64,000 nt of DNA from Salinarchaeum sp. IM2453 (GCF_019693215.1 NZ_CP081183.1:279226-343225), one strand, 5' to 3'. Numbered from the stretch's first letter, positions 34,415 to 43,353 are shown. Program-made: numbers and translations. Notes: generated from the letters alone by a model not told the origin.

Positions 34415-35466
34415 GCAAAGAACAATTTAGGCCAGAGGATCACGACCACGACCACTTCCTGATGACGACAGTCGTCGGCTCGTATCCAAAGCCAAAATGG
34501 CACAATCGTGCGCGGGAACTGTACGAGGATCAAGATGCGGATTTTGATGAAGACGCATGGGAAGAAGCAAAAGATGATGCTGCTCGTCTAATCACCGATG
34601 AACACGAGCGAGCAGGCATTGATGTCGTCGTTGACGGAGAAATGCGGCGTAATGAGATGGTTGAGTACTTCGCACATCGGATCAAAGGATATGAATTCAA
34701 CGGGCCGGTTAAAGTATGGGGTCACAATTACTTCGACAAGCCGTCGGTCGTTGATTCAGTCGAGTACAGTGAGACGTGGCTAGTTGATGAATATGAATTT
34801 ACCTCATCAATTACGGACCGACCAGTAAAGGTTCCAATTACTGGACCGTACACACTGGCCTCTTGGAGTTTCAATGAAATCTATGAAGATGATGCTGAGC
34901 TCGCAAACCAGCTTGCCGATCTGGTAAACGAAGAGATTGAAAAACTCGTTGAAGCCGGTGCTCGCTACATACAAATTGACGAGCCGGCACTTGCCACAAC
35001 GCCAGACGATCACGCAATTGTCGGAGAAACACTTGAGCGAATTGTTGATGGAATTGACGAAGATATCCGGATTGGCCTACATGTCTGTTATGGTGACTAT
35101 TCACGGATTTATCCGGAGATTCTGGATTTCCCAGTCGATGAACTTGATCTTGAGCTTGCCAATGGAGACTTCGAGCAAATCGACGTGTTCAAAGAACCAG
35201 AATTTACAAAGGATCTCGCACTCGGAGTTGTTGACGCACACGTTGCGGAAGTCGAATCGGTTGAGAAAATCAAACAGAACATAAGGAAAGGGCTGGAAGT
35301 CGTCCCACCTGAGCAACTTGTTATATCGCCAGACTGTGGTGTAAAGCTGCTACCACGGGAGATTGCGTACAAGAAAATGGAGAATCTTGTCCAAGCAACA
35401 CGAGAGGTGGAAGCTGAGTTAGATTCTGGTGAAATCGATATAAAGGCACCGACCTCAGCAGACTGA
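34411..35466 (+). CDS. metE: Methionine synthase, cobalamin-independent (MetE C-terminal type)
   Basis: This 351-residue barrel protein has the zinc and homocysteine-binding residues of MetE: the His/Cys of GLHVCYGDYS and the Cys of SPDCGVKLLPRE, with the conserved TTVVGSYPKP start and QIDEPALATTPDD. It lacks the N-terminal half of bacterial MetE, as in other archaeal core enzymes, which use simpler methyl donors such as methylcobalamin proteins or folates. It overlaps its zinc-less paralogue upstream by four bases (ATGA), which strongly suggests a joint product. N-terminal residues 5-14 are rich in His and Asp. Confidence 0.87.
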   Translation: MSKEQFRPEDHDHDHFLMTTVVGSYPKPKWHNRARELYEDQDADFDEDAWEEAKDDAARLITDEHERAGIDVVVDGEMRRNEMVEYFAHRIKGYEFNGPVKVWGHNYFDKPSVVDSVEYSETWLVDEYEFTSSITDRPVKVPITGPYTLASWSFNEIYEDDAELANQLADLVNEEIEKLVEAGARYIQIDEPALATTPDDHAIVGETLERIVDGIDEDIRIGLHVCYGDYSRIYPEILDFPVDELDLELANGDFEQIDVFKEPEFTKDLALGVVDAHVAEVESVEKIKQNIRKGLEVVPPEQLVISPDCGVKLLPREIAYKKMENLVQATREVEAELDSGEIDIKAPTSAD

Positions 35467-35590
35467 GCCGAGCCTCACTTATTTTTGAGTGGTAGAGAAC
35501 TATTTTGGTCCTGGAAATCAGTATCAGAATCGACAGCGGGTGGTCGATACTACTGAGGCAAAGAGTGAGTCAGAAGAAGTGCTGACTATA

Positions 35591-36049
35591 TTACTCGTAG
35601 AGCCACGTCTCGTCGATTTGTTCCCATTCGACGAGCTCTTCGTCATCAAAGAAAAGCTCTATTTCGCGCTCATTTGCGCCTGGATCTTCGTGGTCAGAGC
35701 CGTGGATAACATTCCGACCAAGGTCAAGACCAAAGTCACCGCGGATAGTTCCTGGAGCAGATTCAGCAGGATCGGTTTCACCCATCATGCGACGGACTTG
35801 TCGGGTCGCGTCTTGCCCCTCCCAGACCATCGCCATAACTGGGCCAGCAGTAATAAAGTCGACAAGATCATCGAAGAATGGCTTGTCTTCGTGTTCGCCG
35901 TAGTGCTCATGTGCTAAGTCCTCGTCAATCTGCATGAACTTCGCGCCAGCAAGTTTGAGCCCTCGGTCTTCAAATCGGGAGATAATTTCTCCGATCAGTC
36001 CACGCTGAACGCCATCAGGCTTCACCATGACGAACGTACGCTCAGACAT
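35591..36049 (-). CDS. ndk: Nucleoside diphosphate kinase
   Basis: This 152-residue enzyme moves the gamma phosphate between nucleotides through a phospho-His. The signature is [18 protein letters not shown] with the catalytic His. The N-terminus is [20 protein letters not shown]. The C-terminus is more acidic ([12 protein letters not shown]) than in non-halophiles. The start ATG (36049) shares its first base with the TGA stop of rpl24e. A TTG one codon upstream is not needed. It is last in the L7Ae-S28e-L24e-Ndk operon, a conserved archaeal order that often continues to aIF5B. Here aIF5B lies 22 kb away. Confidence 0.95.
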   Translation of the reverse strand: MSERTFVMVKPDGVQRGLIGEIISRFEDRGLKLAGAKFMQIDEDLAHEHYGEHEDKPFFDDLVDFITAGPVMAMVWEGQDATRQVRRMMGETDPAESAPGTIRGDFGLDLGRNVIHGSDHEDPGANEREIELFFDDEELVEWEQIDETWLYE

Positions 36050-36228
36050 CAATTATCACCGTCGTCTTCAATCCACTCAAGATCGCGTGGTTCACGGCCC
36101 ATGAAATAGTTTTTCTCGCACTTCGAATCCTTGAAGTGCAGCACGGTACCATCGTTTTTCACATACATAACGCCCGTTCCGGGCTCAATTTCTTCGCCGC
36201 TGTAGTCACAAGTTCGTTTCTCGACCAT
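36049..36228 (-). CDS. rpl24e: 50S ribosomal protein L24e
   Basis: This 59-residue protein, too short for common ORF cut-offs, reads [17 protein letters not shown] and continues with [18 protein letters not shown] then [13 protein letters not shown]. The zinc-binding cysteines of the usual L24e are reduced: Cys7 and the Cys of SKCEKN remain, but the second member of each pair is replaced. Such loss is also seen in other haloarchaeal L24e. It starts three bases after the S28e stop, and its TGA overlaps the ndk ATG. Confidence 0.92.
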   Translation of the reverse strand: MVEKRTCDYSGEEIEPGTGVMYVKNDGTVLHFKDSKCEKNYFMGREPRDLEWIEDDGDN

Positions 36229-36231
36229 GGT

Positions 36232-36456
36232 TTATTGGCCTCCAATTGCATCTGCTTCACGTGCAGTTTCACGCAGTTGCAACACATCTCCTTCGCGGAC
36301 GGGACCAAGGACGTTTCGAGTGATAATACGGCCTTGATTCTCTCCTTCTTGGATGCGGCACTTAACCTGCATAGCCTCGCCGTGCATTCCCGTCTTGCCG
36401 ACGATTTCAATTACTTCCGCTGGTGTCGAACCGTCTTCGGATTCTTCCGCGCTCAT
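36232..36456 (-). CDS. rps28e: 30S ribosomal protein S28e
   Basis: This 74-residue OB-fold protein has the family core [20 protein letters not shown] then [26 protein letters not shown]. The N-terminus [12 protein letters not shown] is an acidic haloarchaeal addition. It lies six bases after L7Ae and three before L24e in one operon. Confidence 0.95.
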   Translation of the reverse strand: MSAEESEDGSTPAEVIEIVGKTGMHGEAMQVKCRIQEGENQGRIITRNVLGPVREGDVLQLRETAREADAIGGQ

Positions 36457-36462
36457 GGGTTA

Positions 36463-36825
36463 TTATTGCAGGTCCTCAACCTTTTCAGCTATGTTTTCAA
36501 CATCGTCTGATGCTTCACCAGCATCAACAATTGCTGCGGCCGCGCTACCAACTTCAAGACCAGCAGCGTGTCCAATATCATCTTGGGTATCAACAAATAC
36601 GTATGGAATACCCTTCTCATCTGCTATTTCTGGCAGATGCATTACGATCTCTTCTGGCTGAACATCTTCAGCGATAAGAACCAGCTCGGCTGTGCCGCGC
36701 TCAACTGCTTTGGTTGCTTCGTTTGTTCCTTTCTTTACTCGGCCGGTGTCCCGGGCTACCTCAAGCGCCTCGACGGCGTCGTCTTGAAGGTCCGCGGGTA
36801 CGTCAAAGTCTACATAAACTGGCAT
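36463..36825 (-). CDS. rpl7ae: 50S ribosomal protein L7Ae
   Basis: This 120-residue kink-turn-binding protein is shared by the large ribosomal subunit, box C/D and H/ACA RNPs and archaeal RNase P. Recognition elements are [20 protein letters not shown] and the loop [21 protein letters not shown]. It heads the operon and is preceded on its own strand by a clear Shine-Dalgarno GGAGGTG seven bases before the ATG, as well as by a leader with two strong hairpins. That leader is unusual among these mostly leaderless genes and may serve autoregulation. Confidence 0.95.
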   Translation of the reverse strand: MPVYVDFDVPADLQDDAVEALEVARDTGRVKKGTNEATKAVERGTAELVLIAEDVQPEEIVMHLPEIADEKGIPYVFVDTQDDIGHAAGLEVGSAAAAIVDAGEASDDVENIAEKVEDLQ

Positions 36826-36868
36826 AGTGTTTCACCTCCCTGCAATGGGCTCACGCTCCCCCGCCGTA

Positions 36869-36907
36869 TCAGTAGCCTTTTTCGGACTACTGACCCGCAG
36901 ATGCGGG
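36869..36907 (-). promoter_or_regulatory. Tandem hairpins in the rpl7ae leader
   Basis: On the coding (minus) strand two adjacent stems lie 44-82 bases before the ATG. The first, CCCGCATCTGCGGG (36907-36894), is a perfect 6-bp palindrome. Next, TCAGTAG pairs with CTACTGA (36893-36869) around a loop that contains CCGAAAAAGG. They abut each other. Archaeal L7Ae is known in some species to repress its own mRNA through leader structure, so a regulatory role is plausible. A canonical kink-turn is not obvious. Confidence 0.4.
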
Positions 36908-37992
36908 AGAATCCTGTGTGGCTAGGAGCATCATCAACCCAGAGCAGGATGTATTCCGGTATAACGTTACACCCCAATAAAAGCGCTTTCAAATGTAACT
37001 CCCCGTGGTAGCCGGACACACGCTAAAAAACGCCATAATAACAGGTGTACTGACAGCAAAATACTAACAAGGAAAACACCTGTATACCGCGTACGCTGAT
37101 ATGTTGAAAAACAAGGTCGTAAAGCAGGCGCAAACATTGTATACCGAGGCAAGCACGGTGAATGAACGTCGAATTATTGTCTTAGCTGGCGATCGAGAGG
37201 CAGGATATGCGCTTGCTGAGCAAATCATCGATGGGTGTGGGATTCCATGGGAAGATACCACCGCAGTTAGCTCATACGCAGGCTTTCCCTGTGAAACAGT
37301 CAATCGACAGGAAACATCAGCACTTCTCGGACAAACCAATACGGGAGTGATTTATGACCTGCATACTGCATTTTCACCAGACGGGATTGGACGAGCGACA
37401 GGGGGTATCGACGGGGCTGGATTGGGCATATTCCTTATGCCAGATGTTGATCAATGGGCCGAAACCAGAAGCGATATTGATCAATATCTGGCAGTACCAC
37501 CGTTCGATATCAATGACGTCACTGGACACTTCCGAGAGCATTTGATAAAAACACTACAACGTCATCGGGGTATTTGTATCATAAGCCTCGAACGTGAGTC
37601 AGTAGTCAAAGACGGACAGACACATCCGGCACCTCGATATGTTACTGAGAACAACAAGAAACGACCATCTGGAACAACATTTCCAGATCAAGCCTATCAG
37701 TACTGCCAGACCAACGACCAGCGACAGGCATTGCAGGCCATTGAGAGCCTTACAACAGCACCAACAGCAGTTAGTCTTGAATCAAATAGAGGCAGAGGAA
37801 AATCGGCAGTAGCTGGGATCGGTGCAGCATGTTTAGCCACGATGGGCTACAATATTGTGGTAACCGCACCAGCATACCAAAACGCACGACCAGTATTCGA
37901 ACATGCGAGCAAGTTACTTGAGAGACTGGGAGTAGAGACGTGCTCAAATAACGAGACAAAGATAACAACGTCAAGTGGAACCATCCGTTTTT

Positions 37993-38487
37993 TTGACCTC
38001 CTCCCACGACTGAAGTCGTGGGATTCCTCCGTGGGTAATCCACCCAGATTGATTACCCCGGCTGTGAACGTGCGGGTTCGCTGATGCACCTTTGGCCCCC
38101 AAACGGGGGTGTGGCGTGTTGGGTATCCACTCGGTGTTGCCCTCCCAAGAAGGGAGTGACACTCACGGGCGTCCAGCACCGTGAGCAGCGGGCCGGGCCA
38201 TCGGCCCCACTCCCCGTTACAGCCACACGTGGGGAGCGCTTGGGTGACATGCCAACCGCTGCTGGTTGGGCTGCGAAGGTGTGTGAATGTAAGAGTTGAG
38301 ACGCACTCGTGGCCAGCTTGAGCGTGAGCACGTTCCCCGCAGCAGCATGTCGCATGCCTACCAACTTATAGTATTTCGCATAGAATAAACGTTGGGATTA
38401 CAACCGGTCTATGTCACGTTGTTTGTGACATATCATGTCGGCTTCATCCACACCCCTGAAGGGGTGGGCTTTCGCCTCGCTACCGCT
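37993..38487 (-). mobile_element. 495-bp non-autonomous IS200/IS605-type element inside tmcA
   Basis: Oriented on the minus strand. The left end AGCGGTAGCGAGGCGAAAG follows TTAC of tmcA. A hairpin (CCCACCCCTTCAGGGGTG) and GGATGAAGCCGAC come next, as in the 409-bp element at 19217. The right end has a hairpin around CACGACTTCAGTCGTG and ends GGGAGGAGGTCAA. The interior is GC-rich and full of short palindromes, with no transposase. An open frame on the minus strand (38053-38364) may be the leftover of a tnpB tail. Boundaries are set by restoration of the tmcA frame. Confidence 0.85.
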
Positions 38488-39053
38488 GTAAGCCAGCAGA
38501 GATTCCTGACCAATGTGCCGATATCCTGATTGTCGATGAAGCAGCCGCGTTACCAGTAAATATCTTGGAATGCGCCCTCAGCTTTGATCGGATCGTGTTT
38601 GCGACAACTGTTCACGGATACGAAGGAGCTGGAAGGGGATTCTCCCTTCGATTCAAGGGAACACTGACTGATAGCGACCACACAGTACATGAAGTTGACC
38701 TTAAAAAGCCAGTACGGTACGCTGAGGCTGATCCGATTGAGGTCTGGATGTTCGAAGCATTACACTTAAACGCAAAACCAGCCGTTGAGCAACGGGTAAC
38801 CGATATATCCCTCGATGCACCTGAGTATCGTTCCATCAGTCCTGAAGCATTGATGAAAGATCGGCAACTGCGACACGAGATATTTGGAATCTTGGTATAT
38901 GCACATTATCAGACAGAACCGAATGACATACACCGGATACTGGATAGTCCGAACACAGCGATCCGAGCGATAGTTGACGATCAAACGGTACTGGCAGTTG
39001 CAGTGGTTGCACGAGAAGGAGGCCTTAGTGAGGATCAGCGGAGGCGGATGTAC

Positions 39054-39102
39054 AGGCGGTACAAGGCGACTGCCCCGGGGCTTGACCCCGGGGTGAGTTC
39101 AC
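39054..39102 (-). mobile_element. 49-bp type D hairpin element inside tmcA
   Basis: On the minus strand it begins GTGAACTCACCCCGGGGTC and continues AAGCCCCGGGGCAGTCGCC. The 8-bp stem CCCCGGGG at 39073-39080 and 39086-39093 encloses CTTGA. Excision joins ATGTAC to GAAGGG and restores MYEGNQVRGNMIPDVL, the normal TmcA sequence. Its length of 49 bp shifts the frame. It is the best-delimited copy of the type D family and therefore defines it. Confidence 0.8.
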
Positions 39103-40177
39103 GAAGGGAATCAGGTCAGAGGGAATATGATCCCAGACGTACTGACTGGACAGCTTCGAGACGAACAGGCAGGGGAGCCAATTGGTGCGCGCGTCCTACG
39201 GATTGCAACGCACCCAGTGATACAATCAAAAGGATTTGGAACACGACTTCTATCGGAACTGGAAAGGGAACTAGAGACAGGTATCAGAGAATGGCCAGGA
39301 ACAATTGACTGGCTTGGTGTTGCATATAGTGCTACAACAGACCTACTGAGATTCTGGCAAAGGAACGGGTATCAAACAATACATTTTGGGACAAAAAGGA
39401 ACGAGAAAAGCGGTAAGTACTCTGTGATCATGCTACAACCGCTAACAGCAGTCGGCAGAGAGTTGTTTAATCGAACATCAAGACGGCTGTCATCACGAAT
39501 TCGGCATGTTATTGCAGATGCACTCAGTGAGGCGGACGCAGGGATTATTCAAGCCGTGCTGAGTAGTATTGAGTATGAAACACTGGAAGTACCGCCAATG
39601 ACAGAGTGGGAGTGGAATGTCGTCGTCAGTGTAGCCTATGGCCCTGGCAACATGGACGTCGCCCCTCGTCCGTTTAGTATTCTCACACTGCGATATTTTG
39701 CGGATCCCAGTACAGATACTAGTGAGCTCACAACACAGCAACAACAGTTGCTTGTAATGCGAGCGTTACAGTATCGAAGTTGGGAAGAAGCTGCTGCCAA
39801 GTTGGAATACCATTCAGCAAGCGAGTGCCGGCGTGCTATTGGAGATGCCTGTAAGCCGCTGATCAAGCAATACAGTCAAGAGAAGGTTGATGAGTTGGTG
39901 GATCGATTTGATAATAACTGAATTTCTGGCGCTCATCTCGAGGCTACTAGCAATTTGGTTGGAATCCCAGAGACAATTGTAATGCTTGTCGGATTGGTAC
40001 TGTACTGAATCAGTGTAGGAGGTGCTGAACCTGAACTAGTGATTACCTTGTTTGCAATTTTATTTACCATCAATTCATAAACCTATGTTGCTAATTACTG
40101 CCGGGGATACAGTACTGTAGTCGAAGCTTTTCGATCAGGGATTTAGGATTCAAGCGGGTAGTTGAGTAATGCGAGTC

Positions 40178-41962
40178 TTACTCGAGGACTACAAGTGGAT
40201 CGCCTGTATCAACGTTCTGACCAGCCTCGATTGGTACCTCAGAGACAGTGCCACCAGTTTCAGCGACAATGTCGTTCTCCATTTTCATTGCTTCGAGTAC
40301 ACAGACAACATCACCAGCACCAACCTCGTCACCTTCATCGACGTTGACATCAAGGATTGTACCTTGCATTTCCGCCTCAATCACTTCGCCCGCACCACTG
40401 GTGGTTGTGCTACTATCTTCTGCAGCGTCCGGTCTTTCAGCGAGTCCACCACTGGAATCCTGTTCTGTAGCGATCGTTGGCGGATCATGTTCCTCAAGGT
40501 CAACGTCAAAACGCTTGCCATTAACTTCAACAGTGAATTCTCGAGAGACCGTCTCTTCTTCGTCTGCTGATCCAGACGGCTGTGTTCCCCACTGTTGCTG
40601 CGCATTTTCGATACGAGCTTCGTCAAGTTCCTGATCGAGATATTTTGTAGAGTGAGTTCCTTCATTGAAGGTTTCATCTGTCAGCATCAACCGGTGGAAC
40701 GAAATGATCGTCGTAACTCCTTCAATATCGTACTCGCGAAGAGCACGGAGGCTTCGTGAGATACACTCATCGCGGTCGCTCGCATGAACAATAAGCTTAG
40801 CAATCATCGAGTCATAGTCGGTGACAAGTTCATCTCCCTGTCGAAGTGCATCGTCGACACGAACGCCAATGCCGCCTGGTGGATCATAGGTCGTTAGAGT
40901 ACCACCTGATGCAGGGGCAAAATCATCTGCTGCATTCTCTGCATTGATACGGAACTCCATTGCATGTCCTTCGAGGTCTACGTCATCTTGTTCAAAAGAG
41001 AGTTCTTCCCCAGCTGCGACTCGGAGCTGCCACTTGACAATATCAATGCCTGTTAGTTCTTCAGTAACCGTGTGTTCAACCTGGATTCGTGTATTAACTT
41101 CAAGGAAATAGAACTCTCCGTCCTCAACAAGGAACTCAACGGTACCAGCGTTTGTGTACTCTGCCTCTGCAACACCACGTCGAGCAGCCTCACCGATCTC
41201 CTCTCGGAGTTCGTCTGAAAGCGCTGGTGAGGGACCTTCTTCGATTACCTTTTGATGACGGCGTTGCAGTGAACAGTCGCGTTCACCAAGATGTCGGACG
41301 TTGTCGTGCTCATCCGCGAGAATCTGAACTTCAATATGGCGTGGCTTTTCGAGATACCGTTCAAGATAAACGGAATCGTTATCGAAGTAGGCTTCGCCTT
41401 CACGGCGTGCAGATTCTAGCTGCTCTTCAATTTCAGACTCATCACGCACAACTTTCATGCCGCGGCCACCGCCACCGCCTTCTGCCTTGATGGCGATCGG
41501 ATAGCCGTGTTTTTCACCAAATTCTTCGACCTGTTCTGGCTCGGTCACAGGATCGGTTGTTCCGGGGACGATAGGGACGTCAGCCTTTTGCATGATGGAT
41601 CGAGCCTTTGTTTTCTCACCAAGCGACTCCATCGCGTCACTGCTGGGCCCAACCCAGGTAATACCTTCTTCCTGTTCAACGCGCTGAGCGAATTCAGCGT
41701 TTTCAGCAAGGAATCCGTACCCTGGGTGAATGGCGTCTGCATCTGCTTTGCGTGCCGCTTCAATAACTGCATCATGGTCTAAGTACGAATCTGCTGCTCG
41801 GGCGGGGCCAACATTGTACGCTTCATCTGCGTACCGAACATGGCCAGCATCTTTATCAGCGTCACTGTATACTGCGACAGTTCCGACGTTTAGCTCTTCA
41901 CAAGCGCGCATAACCCGGATAGCGATTTCCCCTCGGTTTGCAACCAAAACCTTCCGAAACAT
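40178..41962 (-). CDS. accC: Biotin carboxylase with biotin carrier domain (acyl-CoA carboxylase alpha subunit)
   Basis: This 594-residue protein has an N-terminal biotin carboxylase (about 1-445): [23 protein letters not shown]-grasp [29 protein letters not shown], and [16 protein letters not shown]. An acidic linker (about 455-525) follows. A biotinyl domain ends the protein with [14 protein letters not shown], whose lysine carries biotin. This alpha-type fusion works with a carboxyltransferase beta subunit in propionyl/acetyl-CoA carboxylase, in haloarchaea linked to propionate and PHA-related metabolism. No beta subunit gene lies next to it. All ATP-grasp motifs look intact. Confidence 0.92.
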   Translation of the reverse strand: MFRKVLVANRGEIAIRVMRACEELNVGTVAVYSDADKDAGHVRYADEAYNVGPARAADSYLDHDAVIEAARKADADAIHPGYGFLAENAEFAQRVEQEEGITWVGPSSDAMESLGEKTKARSIMQKADVPIVPGTTDPVTEPEQVEEFGEKHGYPIAIKAEGGGGGRGMKVVRDESEIEEQLESARREGEAYFDNDSVYLERYLEKPRHIEVQILADEHDNVRHLGERDCSLQRRHQKVIEEGPSPALSDELREEIGEAARRGVAEAEYTNAGTVEFLVEDGEFYFLEVNTRIQVEHTVTEELTGIDIVKWQLRVAAGEELSFEQDDVDLEGHAMEFRINAENAADDFAPASGGTLTTYDPPGGIGVRVDDALRQGDELVTDYDSMIAKLIVHASDRDECISRSLRALREYDIEGVTTIISFHRLMLTDETFNEGTHSTKYLDQELDEARIENAQQQWGTQPSGSADEEETVSREFTVEVNGKRFDVDLEEHDPPTIATEQDSSGGLAERPDAAEDSSTTTSGAGEVIEAEMQGTILDVNVDEGDEVGAGDVVCVLEAMKMENDIVAETGGTVSEVPIEAGQNVDTGDPLVVLE

Positions 41963-42078
41963 CGTTCGTGATAGATTTTCAACCCCCGGGGTACCTGACT
42001 TTTCCGATTGATGTGTGTGAAAAGATAACTCTCAGTACACGTCCGTCCGTTTATATGTAATTCTCAACTACTTGGTGT

Positions 42079-42486
42079 GTGATCACGATTACAGAACAGG
42101 TTGCAGACCAGCTGTTTGAGCATGCCAGACAGGCAGCGCCAAATGAGTGCTGTGGTGTTCTTGCTGGCAAGGATAGTGGACACAAAACTCAGATTACATC
42201 GAGATATTCTGCAACAAACATCGCAGAAACGACTGAGCGAGAGTACCACATTGATCCGGAAGAACTGATCGGTATCATTAACAGAATTGAACAAACATCT
42301 CAGTCGGTAGTTGGCTTCTACCACTCACATCCAACAGGCCCTTCCTCCCCGAGCGAGACTGATCATCAACAGGCAGCATGGGTAGATCACTTATATGTGA
42401 TCGTGAGTTTAGACCCAGAACGAATAGCTGGATGGATCTGGACAGGAAAGACATTTGATAAAGTCGAAATTCAGGCAATGGCTTAA
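42079..42486 (+). CDS. JAMM/MPN metalloprotease (desampylase HvJAMM1-like)
   Basis: This 135-residue MPN protein has Glu23 (PNECCGVLAG), His82 and His84 in FYHSHPTGPSSPSETD, Ser92 and Asp95, meeting the JAMM spacing exactly. VVGFYHSHPTGP and YVIVSLDPERIAGWIWTG resemble the haloarchaeal desampylase that removes SAMP1/2 from conjugates. It starts with GTG at 42079 (MITITEQVAD). A rhodanese gene follows after 33 bp on the same strand. SAMPs also act in molybdopterin and tRNA thiolation sulfur transfer, so the pair makes biochemical sense. It is a different paralogue from the JAMM gene at 1320. Confidence 0.87.
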   Translation: MITITEQVADQLFEHARQAAPNECCGVLAGKDSGHKTQITSRYSATNIAETTEREYHIDPEELIGIINRIEQTSQSVVGFYHSHPTGPSSPSETDHQQAAWVDHLYVIVSLDPERIAGWIWTGKTFDKVEIQAMA

Positions 42487-42519
42487 CAGGCACGGACACT
42501 TGAGATCTCATAAACAGCA

Positions 42520-42828
42520 ATGGTTGACGAAATAACGGTAGAAACGTTAGAAGAATGGAAATACGAACGCGACCCATTCATCATTGATATACGAGCGCCG
42601 GAAAAATTCGAAGCAGGACACATACAGAAATCGAAGAATATCCCAATGAACGAGCTGGTACAACAGATTGATACGAGAGAATGGGAGGAACCGATTGTTG
42701 TAGTCTGTGACGTTGGTGAAGCATCAAGACAGGCAGCCCGGTTGTTAGCAAGTCATGAGGCAATTGATGCTGACACAGTCTGGAACTTGTCTGGGGGGTA
42801 TCGGGCGTGGAAACAGCACCGTGAGTGA
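42520..42828 (+). CDS. Rhodanese-like sulfurtransferase
   Basis: This 102-residue single rhodanese domain has DPFIIDIRAPEKFEAGHI near the start and the active-site Cys in VVVCDVGEASRQAARLL. SGGYRAWKQHRE ends it. A persulfide carried on this cysteine could serve thiolation pathways that use SAMP proteins, which would link it to the JAMM protease just upstream. Its stop codon overlaps the start of a type C repeat. Confidence 0.85.
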   Translation: MVDEITVETLEEWKYERDPFIIDIRAPEKFEAGHIQKSKNIPMNELVQQIDTREWEEPIVVVCDVGEASRQAARLLASHEAIDADTVWNLSGGYRAWKQHRE

Positions 42829-42899
42829 ACTACCTCTACCTACTCGCTGTCGTTGGCGGTCCTTGAGGACGGGGGATTAGCGTCTACAATCAGCTAAAG
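42825..42899 (+). repeat. Type C structured repeat, copy 3
   Basis: It starts GTGAACTAC one base before the TGA of the rhodanese gene, so the repeat's own TGA serves as the stop codon. The centre has GGCGGTCCTTGAGGACGG with a good stem, and it runs to about GCTAAAG. It is the most diverged of the four copies at its right part. Confidence 0.65.
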
Positions 42900-42934
42900 A
42901 TTGTGATAACACAGGCGCAGAAAGTACCAACAAA

Positions 42935-43327
42935 TTAAGCTTCGAAGTCGTGATCTGAATCGTCTTCAACGGATCGTTTCATTGATTTTCGGCGAGATTC
43001 GGCATCACGACCTGTCACTTCCTCCAGAAACTCATTTTTAAGTGAAAGTGCCTCTTCGGCGGCATCAACATCACCAGTTTCAATCAGCTCAGCTGGAGAT
43101 CGTTCCTCAAAGTGGACAGCAAGTTTGTCTTTCTTGCCTGAATATTCTGCTGCTCCTGCTATGATCCGCTCAAACGACGCATTATCTGGATCTTCGACAA
43201 CATATAGATCATTTCCTTTGTAGTCTTCAGTACCTTCAACCGGTCCGAAGTACTCTTCAATCTTGGCTTTCAGATCTGGAACGCGGTCATCAAGGTGTTC
43301 CCCGCGTCGCATTTTGTATTCTTTCAT
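42935..43327 (-). CDS. Conserved haloarchaeal protein, DUF5611 type
   Basis: This 130-residue soluble protein starts MKEYKMRRGEHLDDRVPDLK. It contains FGPVEGTEDYKGNDLYVV and AAEYSGKKDKLAVHFEERSP, and ends in charged helices (NEFLEEVTGRDAESRRKSMK). From memory it belongs to DUF5611, found throughout haloarchaea and in some methanogens. The alpha-beta pattern could be a nucleic-acid-binding or polymerising small domain. I know no experimental role. It is likely co-transcribed with the zinc-finger gene upstream at 43354, 26 bp away. Confidence 0.7.
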   Translation of the reverse strand: MKEYKMRRGEHLDDRVPDLKAKIEEYFGPVEGTEDYKGNDLYVVEDPDNASFERIIAGAAEYSGKKDKLAVHFEERSPAELIETGDVDAAEEALSLKNEFLEEVTGRDAESRRKSMKRSVEDDSDHDFEA

Positions 43328-43353
43328 AGGTCAGTATTCGGCAGTGCTTCGGT

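Larger units (their letters stand above)
37101..39921 (+). pseudogene. tmcA: tRNA(Met) cytidine acetyltransferase TmcA, interrupted twice
   Basis: Three consecutive pieces belong to one TmcA, the helicase-acetyltransferase that makes N4-acetylcytidine. Residues at 37101-37992 hold the N-terminal domain and Walker A (ESNRGRGKSAVAG). From 38488 come Walker B (ILIVDEAAALPV) and FATTVHGYEGAGRGFSLRF. From 39103 come the GNAT domain (IATHPVIQSKGFGTRLL) and the tail. A 495-bp element (37993-38487) and a 49-bp element (39054-39102) separate them. Removing both leaves 2277 bases, exactly 759 codons, without a stop, and gives RFCKPAEIPDQ and MYEGNQVRGNM at the joins, both family-like. As it stands the reading frame is stopped (38084) and shifted, so no full protein can be made. 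Confidence 0.9.

Noticed and set aside
36866..36940. Possible box C/D guide RNA on the minus strand ahead of rpl7ae (TGATGA near 36936, CTGA near 36872).
   Set aside because: No credible internal C'/D' pair is present, the first box lacks the preceding purine, and two strong hairpins occupy the region where guides should be single-stranded.
38053..38364. 103-residue minus-strand frame inside the element in tmcA.
   Set aside because: It lies wholly within the non-coding GC-rich element, has no recognisable domain, and is best explained as a chance frame or a leftover tnpB tail.
39054..39102. The 49-bp insert in tmcA as a spliced archaeal intron.
   Set aside because: It recurs in intergenic places, forms a plain hairpin rather than a bulge-helix-bulge, and protein-gene introns of this kind are rare in haloarchaea.
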